From the NCBI GenBank assembly GCA_045535815.1, contig JAZSMJ010000023.1, positions 1 to 63,261 on the forward strand: DNA of 63,261 nt, in the 5' to 3' direction. A program made the translations under genes and the position numbers. This document shows, piece by piece, positions 37,181 to 45,842 of the stretch (within the stretch, counting starts at the first letter, position 1; every line of letters begins with the position of its first letter). This DNA comes from JAZSMJ01 sp045535815 (lineage in GTDB: Bacteria; Bacillota; Clostridia; Oscillospirales; CAG-272). The notes under the pieces are model-generated. The model saw only the letters and a list, made by a program, of their open reading frames with translations. It made no database searches and had not been told where the DNA came from.

Positions 37181-38446
37181 ATGAATGTTATGGTTGTTGG
37201 CGGCGGTGGTAGAGAACACGCCATAATAAAAAAGATAAAGGAAAGCCCTAAGGTAAGCAAGATTTATACACTCCCCGGTAACGGAGGAATTGCATCGGAT
37301 GCCGAATGCGTTGCAATAAACGCTAAGGATATTGCCGCTATAGTTGATTTTGCTGTAAACAACGGTATTGATTATGCTGTTGTTGCCCCGGATGATCCGC
37401 TTGTTTTGGGCGCTGTCGATGAATTGAATAAGGTTGGAATACCGTGCTTCGGGCCGTCAAAAAATGCGGCAATAATTGAAGGAAGCAAAGCTTTTTCGAA
37501 AAATCTGATGAAAAAGTACGGTATACCTACAGCCGAATATGAAATATTCGAAAACATAGACGATGCCATAAATTATCTTGAAACTGCTCCGATACCTACC
37601 GTTATAAAAGCAGACGGACTTGCTCTTGGAAAAGGCGTTGTTATTGCAATGACAAGAGATGAGGCAATTGATGCCGTAAAATCTATGATGCAGGACAAAA
37701 TTTTCGGCGAAAGCGGAAGCAAGATAGTAATTGAAGAATTTCTTGAAGGGCCCGAGGTTTCAGTTCTGTCATTTACAGACGGAAAAACAATCGTTCCTAT
37801 GATTTCCTCAATGGATCATAAACGTGCTCTTGACAATGATAAGGGTCTTAACACCGGTGGAATGGGTACGATAGCACCCAATCCGTATTATACAGATTCT
37901 ATTGCAAAAGAGTGTATGGAAAATATTTTTATACCTACAGTAAATGCAATGAATTCTGAAGGCAGAACATTTAAAGGTTGCTTGTATTTTGGATTAATGA
38001 TTACGGCAAAAGGACCTAAGGTAATTGAATACAACTGCCGTTTCGGCGATCCGGAAACACAGGTAGTTCTTCCGCTGCTTGAAACTGATCTTTTTGAAAT
38101 TATGCAGGCAGTAACTGATGAAAGACTCGCTGATATTAACGTTAAATTTTCAGACAAAAGTGCGTGCTGTGTAATTGTTGCTTCTGACGGTTATCCCGGA
38201 AAATATGAAACCGGATTTGAGATCACAACGTCAGATGATCTCGGCGGATGCGAACTTTACGTTGCTGGAGCTAAGCTGAATGACGGTAAATTAGTAACGT
38301 CAGGCGGACGAGTCCTCGGCTTTACTGCTACTGATGTAACCCTTTCTAAAGCGATTGAAAAAGCATACAGCAATATTGATAAAGTTCGATTTGAAAATGC
38401 TTATTACAGGAAAGACATCGGAAAAAAAGCGCTTTTGGCAAAATAA
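37181..38446 (+). CDS. purD: Phosphoribosylamine-glycine ligase
   Basis: This 421-residue ATP-grasp enzyme makes GAR. It begins MNVMVVGGGGREHAI, and has KADGLALGKGVVIA, GEEF-like EEFLEGPEVSVLSF, GGMGTIAPNPYY and FGDPETQVVLPLL. ATG 37181 with AAAGGAG is preferred over an upstream in-frame codon that lies within the end of glyA. A small C-terminal domain follows at about 330-421. Confidence 0.96.
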   Translation: MNVMVVGGGGREHAIIKKIKESPKVSKIYTLPGNGGIASDAECVAINAKDIAAIVDFAVNNGIDYAVVAPDDPLVLGAVDELNKVGIPCFGPSKNAAIIEGSKAFSKNLMKKYGIPTAEYEIFENIDDAINYLETAPIPTVIKADGLALGKGVVIAMTRDEAIDAVKSMMQDKIFGESGSKIVIEEFLEGPEVSVLSFTDGKTIVPMISSMDHKRALDNDKGLNTGGMGTIAPNPYYTDSIAKECMENIFIPTVNAMNSEGRTFKGCLYFGLMITAKGPKVIEYNCRFGDPETQVVLPLLETDLFEIMQAVTDERLADINVKFSDKSACCVIVASDGYPGKYETGFEITTSDDLGGCELYVAGAKLNDGKLVTSGGRVLGFTATDVTLSKAIEKAYSNIDKVRFENAYYRKDIGKKALLAK

Positions 38447-38468
38447 TTTATGCTTTTAAGGAGATATT

Positions 38469-41400
38469 ATGGTATACAGAATATACGTTGAAAAAAAGAA
38501 GGAGCTTGCTAATGAGGCGGCTTCACTGACATCGGATGCAAAATCTCTCCTTTGTATAAAGGGACTTGAAAGCATACGTATTGTCAATAGATATGACGTT
38601 GAAAATATTGATAAAGACCTTTTTGACTACGCTGTAAAAACTGTCTTTTCTGAGCCACAGCTTGATATTGTATCTGAATCTATCGAGTGTGATGATGAAG
38701 ATAAGATATTTGCTGTTGAATATTTACCCGGACAGTTTGATATGCGTGCGGATAGTGCCGCTCAATGTATTCAGCTTATTGCACAGTGTGAAAAGCCTAT
38801 CGTTAGAACCGCCAGAATCTACATACTCAGCGGAAAAGTATCCGATGCTGATATTGATGCAGTAAAGAAATACGTAATCAATCCGGTAGAAAGCAGAGAG
38901 GCGTCTTTAGAAGAATACGAAACCCTCGTATCAGAATATACAGCTCCCGAAACGGTTGAAACCCTTCACGGATTCTGTCAGAAGAATCAGGAAGAGCTTA
39001 AGGATTTTGTAAAGCAGTACGGTCTTGCAATGGATTACGATGATATTGCTTTCTGTCAGAATTATTTTAAGAGTGAAAACAGAGATCCTACGATCACTGA
39101 AATTAGAATGATCGATACTTATTGGTCAGATCATTGCAGACATACAACGTTTTTAACTACAATCGATAACGTTAAGTTTGAAGACGAGCTTCTCGAAAAC
39201 GCATATAAAGACTATATCGAAACAAGAAAACAGCTTGGCAGAACAAAGCCTGTAAATCTTATGGATATAGCAACCCTTGCAGTTAAGCATCTCAAAAAAG
39301 AAGGTAAGCTTGAAAAACTTGACGAATCCGAAGAGATCAATGCATGTACTGTCAAGATAAAAGTTAACGTAAACGGAAAAGACGAGGATTGGCTTCTCCT
39401 CTTTAAGAATGAAACACATAACCACCCTACTGAAATAGAACCCTTTGGCGGTGCTGCTACGTGTATAGGCGGAGCAATAAGAGATCCTCTTTCAGGAAGA
39501 TCTTACGTATATGCAGCAATGAGAGTTACCGGTGCATCAAATCCACTGAAGCCGGTTTCCGAGACAATGAAGGGTAAGCTTCCGCAAAGAAAGATCGTTA
39601 CTACTGCGGCGGCAGGATACAGTTCATACGGTAATCAGATCGGACTTGCAACCGGACAGGTTGATGAAATATATCACGACGGTTACGTTGCAAAAAGACT
39701 TGAAATAGGTGCAGTAATTGCTGCCGCTCCTGCTGAAAACGTCAGAAGAGAACGTCCTCAGGACGGAGATATCGTTATTCTTCTTGGTGGCAGAACGGGA
39801 AGAGACGGATGCGGTGGAGCAACCGGTTCATCAAAATCTCACACGCTCGAATCACTTGAAAGCTGTGGTGCAGAGGTTCAGAAGGGAAATGCACCTGAAG
39901 AAAGAAAGCTTCAAAGACTTTTCAGAAATAAAGAAGCTTCGCTTCTTATAAAAAGATGTAACGACTTCGGAGCAGGCGGTGTTTCCGTTGCTATCGGAGA
40001 GCTTGCAGACGGTATTGATATAGATCTTAACGCAGTTCCTAAAAAATACGACGGACTTGACGGAACTGAGCTTGCCATAAGTGAGTCTCAGGAAAGAATG
40101 GCGGTTGTTGTTGCAAAAGAGGACGTTAAGAGATTTATTGAGCTTGCATACAGCGAAAACCTTGAGGCAACGGTAGTTGCTGAAGTTAAAGCCGAGCCGA
40201 GACTAAGAATGAAATGGAACGGTGTAAACATCGTTGATATTTCAAGAGATTTTCTTAATTCAAACGGCGCAGAGAAGCATATAGATATTGCTCCAGCAAA
40301 GCCTGAAGCCTTTACAAAGGATCTCCCTGATTGTTTTGAATGTGGATTAAAATCTCTTTCCGCTGATTATAACGTTTGCTCAAAGAGAGGATTGTCCGAA
40401 AGATTTGACTCCACGATAGGCGCAGGAACAGTTCTTATGCCTTTTGGAGGTAAATATCAGCGTACGCCCATTCAGGCAATGGTGAACAAAGTATCCGTTG
40501 AAAAGGAGCATACAAGCACTTGCTCGTTTATGTCTTGGGGATACAATCCTTTTATAAGCGAAAAAAGCCCTTATCACGGAGCTTATCTTGCGGTTGTTGA
40601 GTCTGTTTCCAAGCTTATTGCAACCGGTGCAGATTTTAACGACGTTTATCTTACCTTCCAGGAATATTTTGAAAGACCTAATAAGGATGCCAAGAGATGG
40701 GGTAAGCCCTTGGCGGCACTTCTCGGCGCATTTGAGGCACAAAAGGATTTCGGCATAGGTGCTATCGGCGGAAAAGACTCTATGAGCGGAAGCTTCGAAA
40801 ATATAGACGTACCTCCGACGTTGGTTTCTTTTGCTGTAACTACGGGACATACAAGTGATGTTGTTTCTCCTGAGTTTAAATCAGGGGGACACACCGTAAT
40901 ACTTCTCAAGCCTGATTATAACGAAAACTCCCTTCCTGTACCGGAATCTCAGATTAAACTCTTTAATACTGTTACCGAGCTTGCTCGTAATAATTCAGCC
41001 GCTTCTATATATACACCTACATACGGCGGTGTTGCTGAAGCTGTAATGAAAGCTTGCTTCGGTAATATGATTGGATTTAAATTCAGTGAAAACGTATCAA
41101 AAGAGGAAATATTCGGATATAATTACGGTGCGTTTATAATTGAGCTTAATAATAATGATAACGTGCCTTCAAACGCAATAGTTTTAGGACATACAACAAG
41201 CGAAGAGGTTATTTCATATAGAGATGAAATAGTTTCACTTAAAGATATATTCGATATTTACGAAGGTAAGCTCGAGCCTATCTACAGTTGTAACATCAAT
41301 CAGAAGGAAAGAGATATTCCTGCATTTGAATATAAAGCAACTGAATATAAATCTCCTGCGATAAAAACTGCTAAACCTAAGGTTCTTATACCGGTATTCC

Positions 41401-42170
41401 CGGGAACGAACTGCGAATTCGATACCGCTAAAGCACTTCTCACAGCAGGTGCAGATCCGGAAATATTTGTTATTAATAATCTTACTGCAAAAGGCATTGC
41501 TGATTCAGTAGAGGCCTTTTCAGAGAAGATCAAGCAATCTCAGATAATATTTATTCCCGGTGGCTTCTCCGGCGGTGATGAGCCTGACGGATCCGGTAAG
41601 TTTATTACTGCGTTCTTCAGAAACGGTGCAGTAAAAGAGCAGGTCAACAAGCTTATGGCGTGCAGAGACGGTCTGATATGCGGTATATGTAACGGTTTCC
41701 AGGCAATAATCAAGTTAGGTCTTGTTCCATACGGAGAAATAATAGATACAGACAGTACCTGTCCGACTCTTACGTTTAACACTATAGGCAGACACCAGTC
41801 CATGCTTGTAAGAACAAGAATTGCATCAAACAAGTCACCTTGGCTTATGTCTACTAAGGTCGGTGAAATTTATACCGTTCCGATATCACACGGAGAAGGA
41901 AAGTTCCTGGCTGATGATGCTCTCATAAAGAAGCTTGCTGAAAACGGTCAGATTGCTACTCAGTACGTAGATCTTGATGGAAAGCCTACGTCTGACGTCA
42001 GATATAACCCCAACGACTCTGCGTATGCTATTGAGGGTATCACATCTCCCGACGGTAGAGTGTTTGGTAAGATGGGCCATTCAGAGAGAATCGGTGAGGG
42101 GCTTTACAAGAACGTTTGTGGTATATACGATATGGGACTTTTTGAGTCCGCAGTTAAGTATTATAAATAA
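38469..42170 (+). CDS. purL: Phosphoribosylformylglycinamidine synthase, single-chain PurL
   Basis: This 1233-residue enzyme makes FGAM from FGAR, glutamine and ATP. It is the large form, with synthase and glutaminase in one chain. The synthase part has TYWSDHCRHTTFLT, ETHNHPTEIEPFGGAATCIG and GAIGGKDSMSGSF. The C-terminal class I glutaminase domain (about 975-1233) has VFPGTNCEFDTA, the nucleophile C1074 in GICNGFQ, and SHGEGKF with the catalytic His. No separate purS or purQ is present, as expected. The start follows AAGGAG. Confidence 0.96.
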   Translation: MVYRIYVEKKKELANEAASLTSDAKSLLCIKGLESIRIVNRYDVENIDKDLFDYAVKTVFSEPQLDIVSESIECDDEDKIFAVEYLPGQFDMRADSAAQCIQLIAQCEKPIVRTARIYILSGKVSDADIDAVKKYVINPVESREASLEEYETLVSEYTAPETVETLHGFCQKNQEELKDFVKQYGLAMDYDDIAFCQNYFKSENRDPTITEIRMIDTYWSDHCRHTTFLTTIDNVKFEDELLENAYKDYIETRKQLGRTKPVNLMDIATLAVKHLKKEGKLEKLDESEEINACTVKIKVNVNGKDEDWLLLFKNETHNHPTEIEPFGGAATCIGGAIRDPLSGRSYVYAAMRVTGASNPLKPVSETMKGKLPQRKIVTTAAAGYSSYGNQIGLATGQVDEIYHDGYVAKRLEIGAVIAAAPAENVRRERPQDGDIVILLGGRTGRDGCGGATGSSKSHTLESLESCGAEVQKGNAPEERKLQRLFRNKEASLLIKRCNDFGAGGVSVAIGELADGIDIDLNAVPKKYDGLDGTELAISESQERMAVVVAKEDVKRFIELAYSENLEATVVAEVKAEPRLRMKWNGVNIVDISRDFLNSNGAEKHIDIAPAKPEAFTKDLPDCFECGLKSLSADYNVCSKRGLSERFDSTIGAGTVLMPFGGKYQRTPIQAMVNKVSVEKEHTSTCSFMSWGYNPFISEKSPYHGAYLAVVESVSKLIATGADFNDVYLTFQEYFERPNKDAKRWGKPLAALLGAFEAQKDFGIGAIGGKDSMSGSFENIDVPPTLVSFAVTTGHTSDVVSPEFKSGGHTVILLKPDYNENSLPVPESQIKLFNTVTELARNNSAASIYTPTYGGVAEAVMKACFGNMIGFKFSENVSKEEIFGYNYGAFIIELNNNDNVPSNAIVLGHTTSEEVISYRDEIVSLKDIFDIYEGKLEPIYSCNINQKERDIPAFEYKATEYKSPAIKTAKPKVLIPVFPGTNCEFDTAKALLTAGADPEIFVINNLTAKGIADSVEAFSEKIKQSQIIFIPGGFSGGDEPDGSGKFITAFFRNGAVKEQVNKLMACRDGLICGICNGFQAIIKLGLVPYGEIIDTDSTCPTLTFNTIGRHQSMLVRTRIASNKSPWLMSTKVGEIYTVPISHGEGKFLADDALIKKLAENGQIATQYVDLDGKPTSDVRYNPNDSAYAIEGITSPDGRVFGKMGHSERIGEGLYKNVCGIYDMGLFESAVKYYK

Positions 42171-42185
42171 TAAAGGAGAAAGAAC

Positions 42186-43697
42186 ATGGCTTACTATTTT
42201 AATGAAGTTTCTCATACCTTCAGTGAATATCTTTTGATTCCGGGATATACGTCTGAGGATTGTATTCCTGCAAACGTATCTCTTCGTACACCGGTAGTAA
42301 AATATAAAAAGGGCAAGGAAGAATGCCCTATAAATATGAATATTCCGTTGGTTTCTGCTATAATGCAGTCCGTTTCAAACGATACTATGGCTATAGCACT
42401 TGCTAAGGAAGGCGGTATATCATTTATATACGGTTCACAGTCTATCGAAGATGAAGCCGAGATGGTAGCGAGAGTTAAGGGCTATAAGGCAGGATTTGTT
42501 GTAAGCGATTCAAATCTTACTCCCGAAAATACACTTGCGGACGTTCTTGCGCTTTATGAAGAAAAGGGGCACAATACAATGGCTGTAACCGACGACGGTA
42601 CGCCTAACGGCAAGCTTTGCGGTATAGTTACCAGCCGTGATTACCGTGTAAGCCGTATGAATCCCGATGTTAAAGTCAAAGAATTTATGACACCCTTAGA
42701 CAGACTTATAACTGCACCCGACACAACAACTCTTAAGGAAGCTAACGATATCATATGGGAAAACAAGCTCAATTCACTTCCTCTTGTAGATAAAGATGGA
42801 AAGCTTGTATATCTCGTTTTCAGAAAGGATTACTCTCAGCACAAAGAAAATCCTCAGGAAATACTTGATGCTCAGAAGAGATACGTAGTTGGTGCAGGTA
42901 TAAATACCCTCGATTATGAAAAGAGAGTTCCAGCACTCGTTGAAGCCGGCGCTGACATTCTTTGTATCGACTCTTCGGAAGGATATACATGCTGGCAGAA
43001 GAAAACACTTGATTTTATTCGTCAGAAATACGGCGATAGCGTTAAGGTTGGCGCAGGAAACGTTGTAGATGCAGAAGGGTTCAGATTCCTTGCTGAAGCA
43101 GGCGCTGACTTTATTAAAGTCGGTATCGGCGGTGGTTCTATCTGTATAACAAGAGAGACCAAGGGTATCGGAAGAGGTCAGGCAACTGCACTTATTGACG
43201 TTGCAAGAGCACGTGACGAGTATTTTGAAGAAACAGGCATCTACATTCCGATATGCTCTGACGGTGGCATTGTCCATGATTATCATATGACACTTGCACT
43301 TGCTATGGGCGCTGATTTCCTTATGCTTGGAAGATACTTTGCAAGATTTGACGAAAGCCCTACAACAAAGCTTATCATTAACGGAACATACGTTAAGGAG
43401 TATTGGGGTGAAGGCTCCAACAGAGCCCGCAACTGGCAGAGATATGACCTTGGCGGAAAATCTAAGTTATCCTTCGAGGAAGGTGTTGACTCATACGTCG
43501 TTTACGCAGGAAGCCTTAAGGATAACGTTGATAAGAGCCTTTATAAGGTTAAATCAACTATGTGTAACTGCGGTGTAACCAACATACCCGACCTTCAGAA
43601 AAATGCAAAAATAACTCTTGTTTCTGCTACAAGTATCGTTGAGGGCGGTTATCATGACGTTATGCTGAAAAACAGCAACTCTTCATATAATAGATAA
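42186..43697 (+). CDS. guaB: IMP dehydrogenase, Tritrichomonas-like type
   Basis: This 503-residue enzyme oxidises IMP to XMP for guanine nucleotides. A barrel with an inserted CBS pair (about 100-230) carries the catalytic Cys320 in GGGSICITRE. The mobile flap holds Arg419-Tyr420 in NWQRYDLGG. SDGGIVHDYHMTLALAMGAD replaces the usual ADGG pattern. Sequence, length and flap closely resemble, from memory, the IMPDH of the protist Tritrichomonas foetus, which is thought to be of bacterial origin. It ends the purine operon. The start ATG follows AAAGGAGAAAGA. Confidence 0.95.
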   Translation: MAYYFNEVSHTFSEYLLIPGYTSEDCIPANVSLRTPVVKYKKGKEECPINMNIPLVSAIMQSVSNDTMAIALAKEGGISFIYGSQSIEDEAEMVARVKGYKAGFVVSDSNLTPENTLADVLALYEEKGHNTMAVTDDGTPNGKLCGIVTSRDYRVSRMNPDVKVKEFMTPLDRLITAPDTTTLKEANDIIWENKLNSLPLVDKDGKLVYLVFRKDYSQHKENPQEILDAQKRYVVGAGINTLDYEKRVPALVEAGADILCIDSSEGYTCWQKKTLDFIRQKYGDSVKVGAGNVVDAEGFRFLAEAGADFIKVGIGGGSICITRETKGIGRGQATALIDVARARDEYFEETGIYIPICSDGGIVHDYHMTLALAMGADFLMLGRYFARFDESPTTKLIINGTYVKEYWGEGSNRARNWQRYDLGGKSKLSFEEGVDSYVVYAGSLKDNVDKSLYKVKSTMCNCGVTNIPDLQKNAKITLVSATSIVEGGYHDVMLKNSNSSYNR

Positions 43698-43713
43698 TCA
43701 TCATTAAAGATAA

Positions 43714-43739
43714 CTGATGCCGCATAAAAGCGGCATCAG
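43714..43739 (+). terminator. Hairpin ending the purine operon
   Basis: CTGATGCCGC (43714-43723) pairs exactly with GCGGCATCAG (43730-43739) around ATAAAA. The T-tract after it is weak, so some read-through into the next gene is possible. Confidence 0.75.
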
Positions 43740-43773
43740 AATCTTTACATTATGTTTAGTGGAGAACGTATTT

Positions 43774-44247
43774 ATGTTATCAATGCTACGTAAATATCTG
43801 CTCATTTTTTTCATGTCCATGATTCCGGTATTTGAGCTGAGAGGCTCAATTATATGCGGAGGAGGAATGAATCTTCCTGTCATAAGCACATACCTTGTAA
43901 GTGTAATAGGAAATATGATCCCCGTTCCGTTTATTTTGCTCTTTATAAGGGCTATTCTACGGTGGATGAAAAAAGTCCCTTATCTTCAAAAGATAGCTTT
44001 ATGGATTGAGAAAATAGCACAAAGAAAAACGTCAAAGATGATGAATCTTGAATTACTTGGACTGTTTTTGCTTGTTGCCATTCCTCTCCCGGGTACAGGT
44101 GCCTGGATGGGATCATTAATTGCTGCTATGCTTAATATAAGAATCAAGTATGCTTTCCCAGTAATATTTGCCGGCGTTGCAGTTGCAGGTCTAATAATGA
44201 GTGGCGTGGTATACGGTTTTATCGGTTTTTTGGATTTTCTTTTATAA
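43774..44247 (+). CDS. Small integral membrane protein, small multidrug export family
   Basis: This 157-residue protein has four to five hydrophobic helices and the family pattern MIPVFELRGSIICGGG near the N-terminus, VIGNMIPVPFILLFI, and LLVAIPLPGTGAWMGSLIAA near 105-125. These match the COG2426/small multidrug export family, whose real transport role is poorly established. ATG 43774 after GTGGAG is the start. It stands between the purine terminator and the metK promoter. Confidence 0.82.
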   Translation: MLSMLRKYLLIFFMSMIPVFELRGSIICGGGMNLPVISTYLVSVIGNMIPVPFILLFIRAILRWMKKVPYLQKIALWIEKIAQRKTSKMMNLELLGLFLLVAIPLPGTGAWMGSLIAAMLNIRIKYAFPVIFAGVAVAGLIMSGVVYGFIGFLDFLL

Positions 44248-44252
44248 TACTG

Positions 44253-44281
44253 TTGAAATCTGAAAAAATATATGATATAAT
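44253..44281 (+). promoter_or_regulatory. Sigma-A promoter of metK
   Basis: TTGAAA (44253-44258), 17-nt spacer, TATAAT (44276-44281), directly upstream of the SAM-I riboswitch. Confidence 0.8.
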
Positions 44282-44308
44282 GTAAATGTAATTATTAAAT
44301 TAATATCG

Positions 44309-44398
44309 GTGTATCAAGAGTGGCGGAGGGACTGGCCCTGCGAAGCCCGGCAACCTGCATTATATGCAAGGTGCTAATTCCCGGAAGATGAGCTGTAT
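44309..44398 (+). promoter_or_regulatory. SAM-I riboswitch (S-box)
   Basis: Conserved S-box segments are seen in order: ATCAAGAG, GGCGGAGGGACTGGCCCTG, CGAAGCCCGGCAACCTGC, AAGGTGCTAATTCC and AGATGAG. High SAM should favour the terminator just downstream and switch metK off. Confidence 0.95.
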
Positions 44399-44410
44399 AT
44401 AAAGCTTTTA

Positions 44411-44437
44411 AATTCCGGTTGTAACCGGAATTTTTTT
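44411..44437 (+). terminator. SAM-controlled terminator upstream of metK
   Basis: AATTCCGGTT (44411-44420) pairs with AACCGGAATT (44423-44432), followed by seven Ts. It forms the expression platform of the S-box. Confidence 0.9.
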
Positions 44438-44453
44438 GTTGGAGGAACAATCA

Positions 44454-45632
44454 ATGAGAAAATTATTTACTTCTGAATCGGTAACCGAAGGACATCCCGA
44501 TAAAATATGCGATCTCGTATCCGATGCTATACTTGACGCTTTGCTTGAGCAGGATCCTTATTCGAGAGTTGCCTGCGAAACGACAACGACTACAGGTATA
44601 GTTTCCGTTATGGGAGAAATAACTACAACCGGATACGTTGATATTCAGAAAATAGTAAGAGATACAGTTTCTGATATAGGATATAATAACGCTGAATACG
44701 GTTTTGATTCTAACACGTGTGCAATTATAAACCAAATTCATGAGCAGTCTCCTGACATTGCTCTTGGTGTTGATAAATCTCTTGAAGCAAAAGACGGTAG
44801 TATGACCGATGAATTTGATACAGGCGCCGGTGACCAGGGAATGATGTTCGGTTATGCATGTAACGAGACAAAAGAGCTGATGCCTATGCCGATATCTCTT
44901 TCACATAAGCTTGCAAAGAAGCTGTCAGAGGTAAGAAAGAACGGCACCCTTAATTATTTAAGACCTGATGGAAAAACTCAAGTTACCGTTGAATATCAAA
45001 ACGGTGCTCCAGTTGGAATAGATACAATAGTCGTCTCCACACAGCACAGCTCCGACGTATCTCTTGATAAAATAAGAGAGGATATTATAAGCTATGTTAT
45101 TAAGCCGATAATACCGGCAGAATATTATAATGATAATATAAAGATATACGTTAATCCTACCGGAAGATTTGTTGTCGGCGGTCCTATGGGTGACAGCGGT
45201 CTTACCGGAAGAAAGATAATAGTTGATACCTACGGCGGATACTCAAGACACGGCGGCGGTGCTTTTTCAGGAAAAGATCCTACGAAAGTAGACCGCACAG
45301 GTGCATATGCTGCAAGATATATTGCAAAGAACGTAGTCGCTGCAGGGCTTGCAGATAAATGCGAGGTACAGCTCGCATATGCTATAGGTGTAGCAAAGCC
45401 TGTTTCTGTAATGATCGATACATTTGGCACTGCTAAGTGCAGCGAAGAAGCAATCGAAAAAGCCGTAATTGAAACCGTTGACCTTCGTCCTGCTGCTATA
45501 ATAGAAAGATTTGGTCTTCGCAGACCTATATATAAACAGCTTGCAGCATACGGACATATGGGAAGAGAAGATCTTGATATTCCTTGGGAGAAGACAGATA
45601 TTGCATTAAAGCTTTCCGATTTAGTAAAATAA
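44454..45632 (+). CDS. metK: S-adenosylmethionine synthetase
   Basis: This 392-residue enzyme makes SAM from methionine and ATP. Signatures are FTSESVTEGHPDKICDLVSD, GAGDQGMMFGYA (about 116-127) and GGAFSGKDPTKVDRT. The start ATG 44454 follows TTGGAGGAA; an in-frame TTG at 44436 overlaps the RBS and is rejected. Its leader carries the S-box described above. It is probably followed by read-through into the 53-residue gene and recD2, as no terminator is seen. Confidence 0.97.
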   Translation: MRKLFTSESVTEGHPDKICDLVSDAILDALLEQDPYSRVACETTTTTGIVSVMGEITTTGYVDIQKIVRDTVSDIGYNNAEYGFDSNTCAIINQIHEQSPDIALGVDKSLEAKDGSMTDEFDTGAGDQGMMFGYACNETKELMPMPISLSHKLAKKLSEVRKNGTLNYLRPDGKTQVTVEYQNGAPVGIDTIVVSTQHSSDVSLDKIREDIISYVIKPIIPAEYYNDNIKIYVNPTGRFVVGGPMGDSGLTGRKIIVDTYGGYSRHGGGAFSGKDPTKVDRTGAYAARYIAKNVVAAGLADKCEVQLAYAIGVAKPVSVMIDTFGTAKCSEEAIEKAVIETVDLRPAAIIERFGLRRPIYKQLAAYGHMGREDLDIPWEKTDIALKLSDLVK

Positions 45633-45680
45633 CATAGAGATAAAAAACAGCATAGTATATTCTTGAGGAGGAATAATATT

Positions 45681-45842
45681 ATGCTGTTTGCAATAATAAA
45701 AACTATTTCCGAAATAACCGTTGCGTTATTTGCTGTTTACGGATTTTACAGCCTTATATACGATACATTTATACATAAAAAGAAAAGGTACAGATGGAAA
45801 AGATATTTAAAACAGAAGAAGAAAACGAGCTTCTTACAGTAG
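45681..45842 (+). CDS. Small single-pass membrane protein (53 residues)
   Basis: The frame has a strong GAGGAGG site 9 nt before the ATG. It encodes a hydrophobic first half (about residues 10-27, ITVALFAVYGFYSLIY) and a strongly basic tail (HKKKRYRWKRYLKQKKK). It overlaps the 5' end of recD2 in another frame by 49 nt. I do not recognise a family. The excellent RBS and the TM-plus-basic design argue for a real gene; the basic tail is partly dictated by overlap with the recD2 start. Confidence 0.6.
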   Translation: MLFAIIKTISEITVALFAVYGFYSLIYDTFIHKKKRYRWKRYLKQKKKTSFLQ

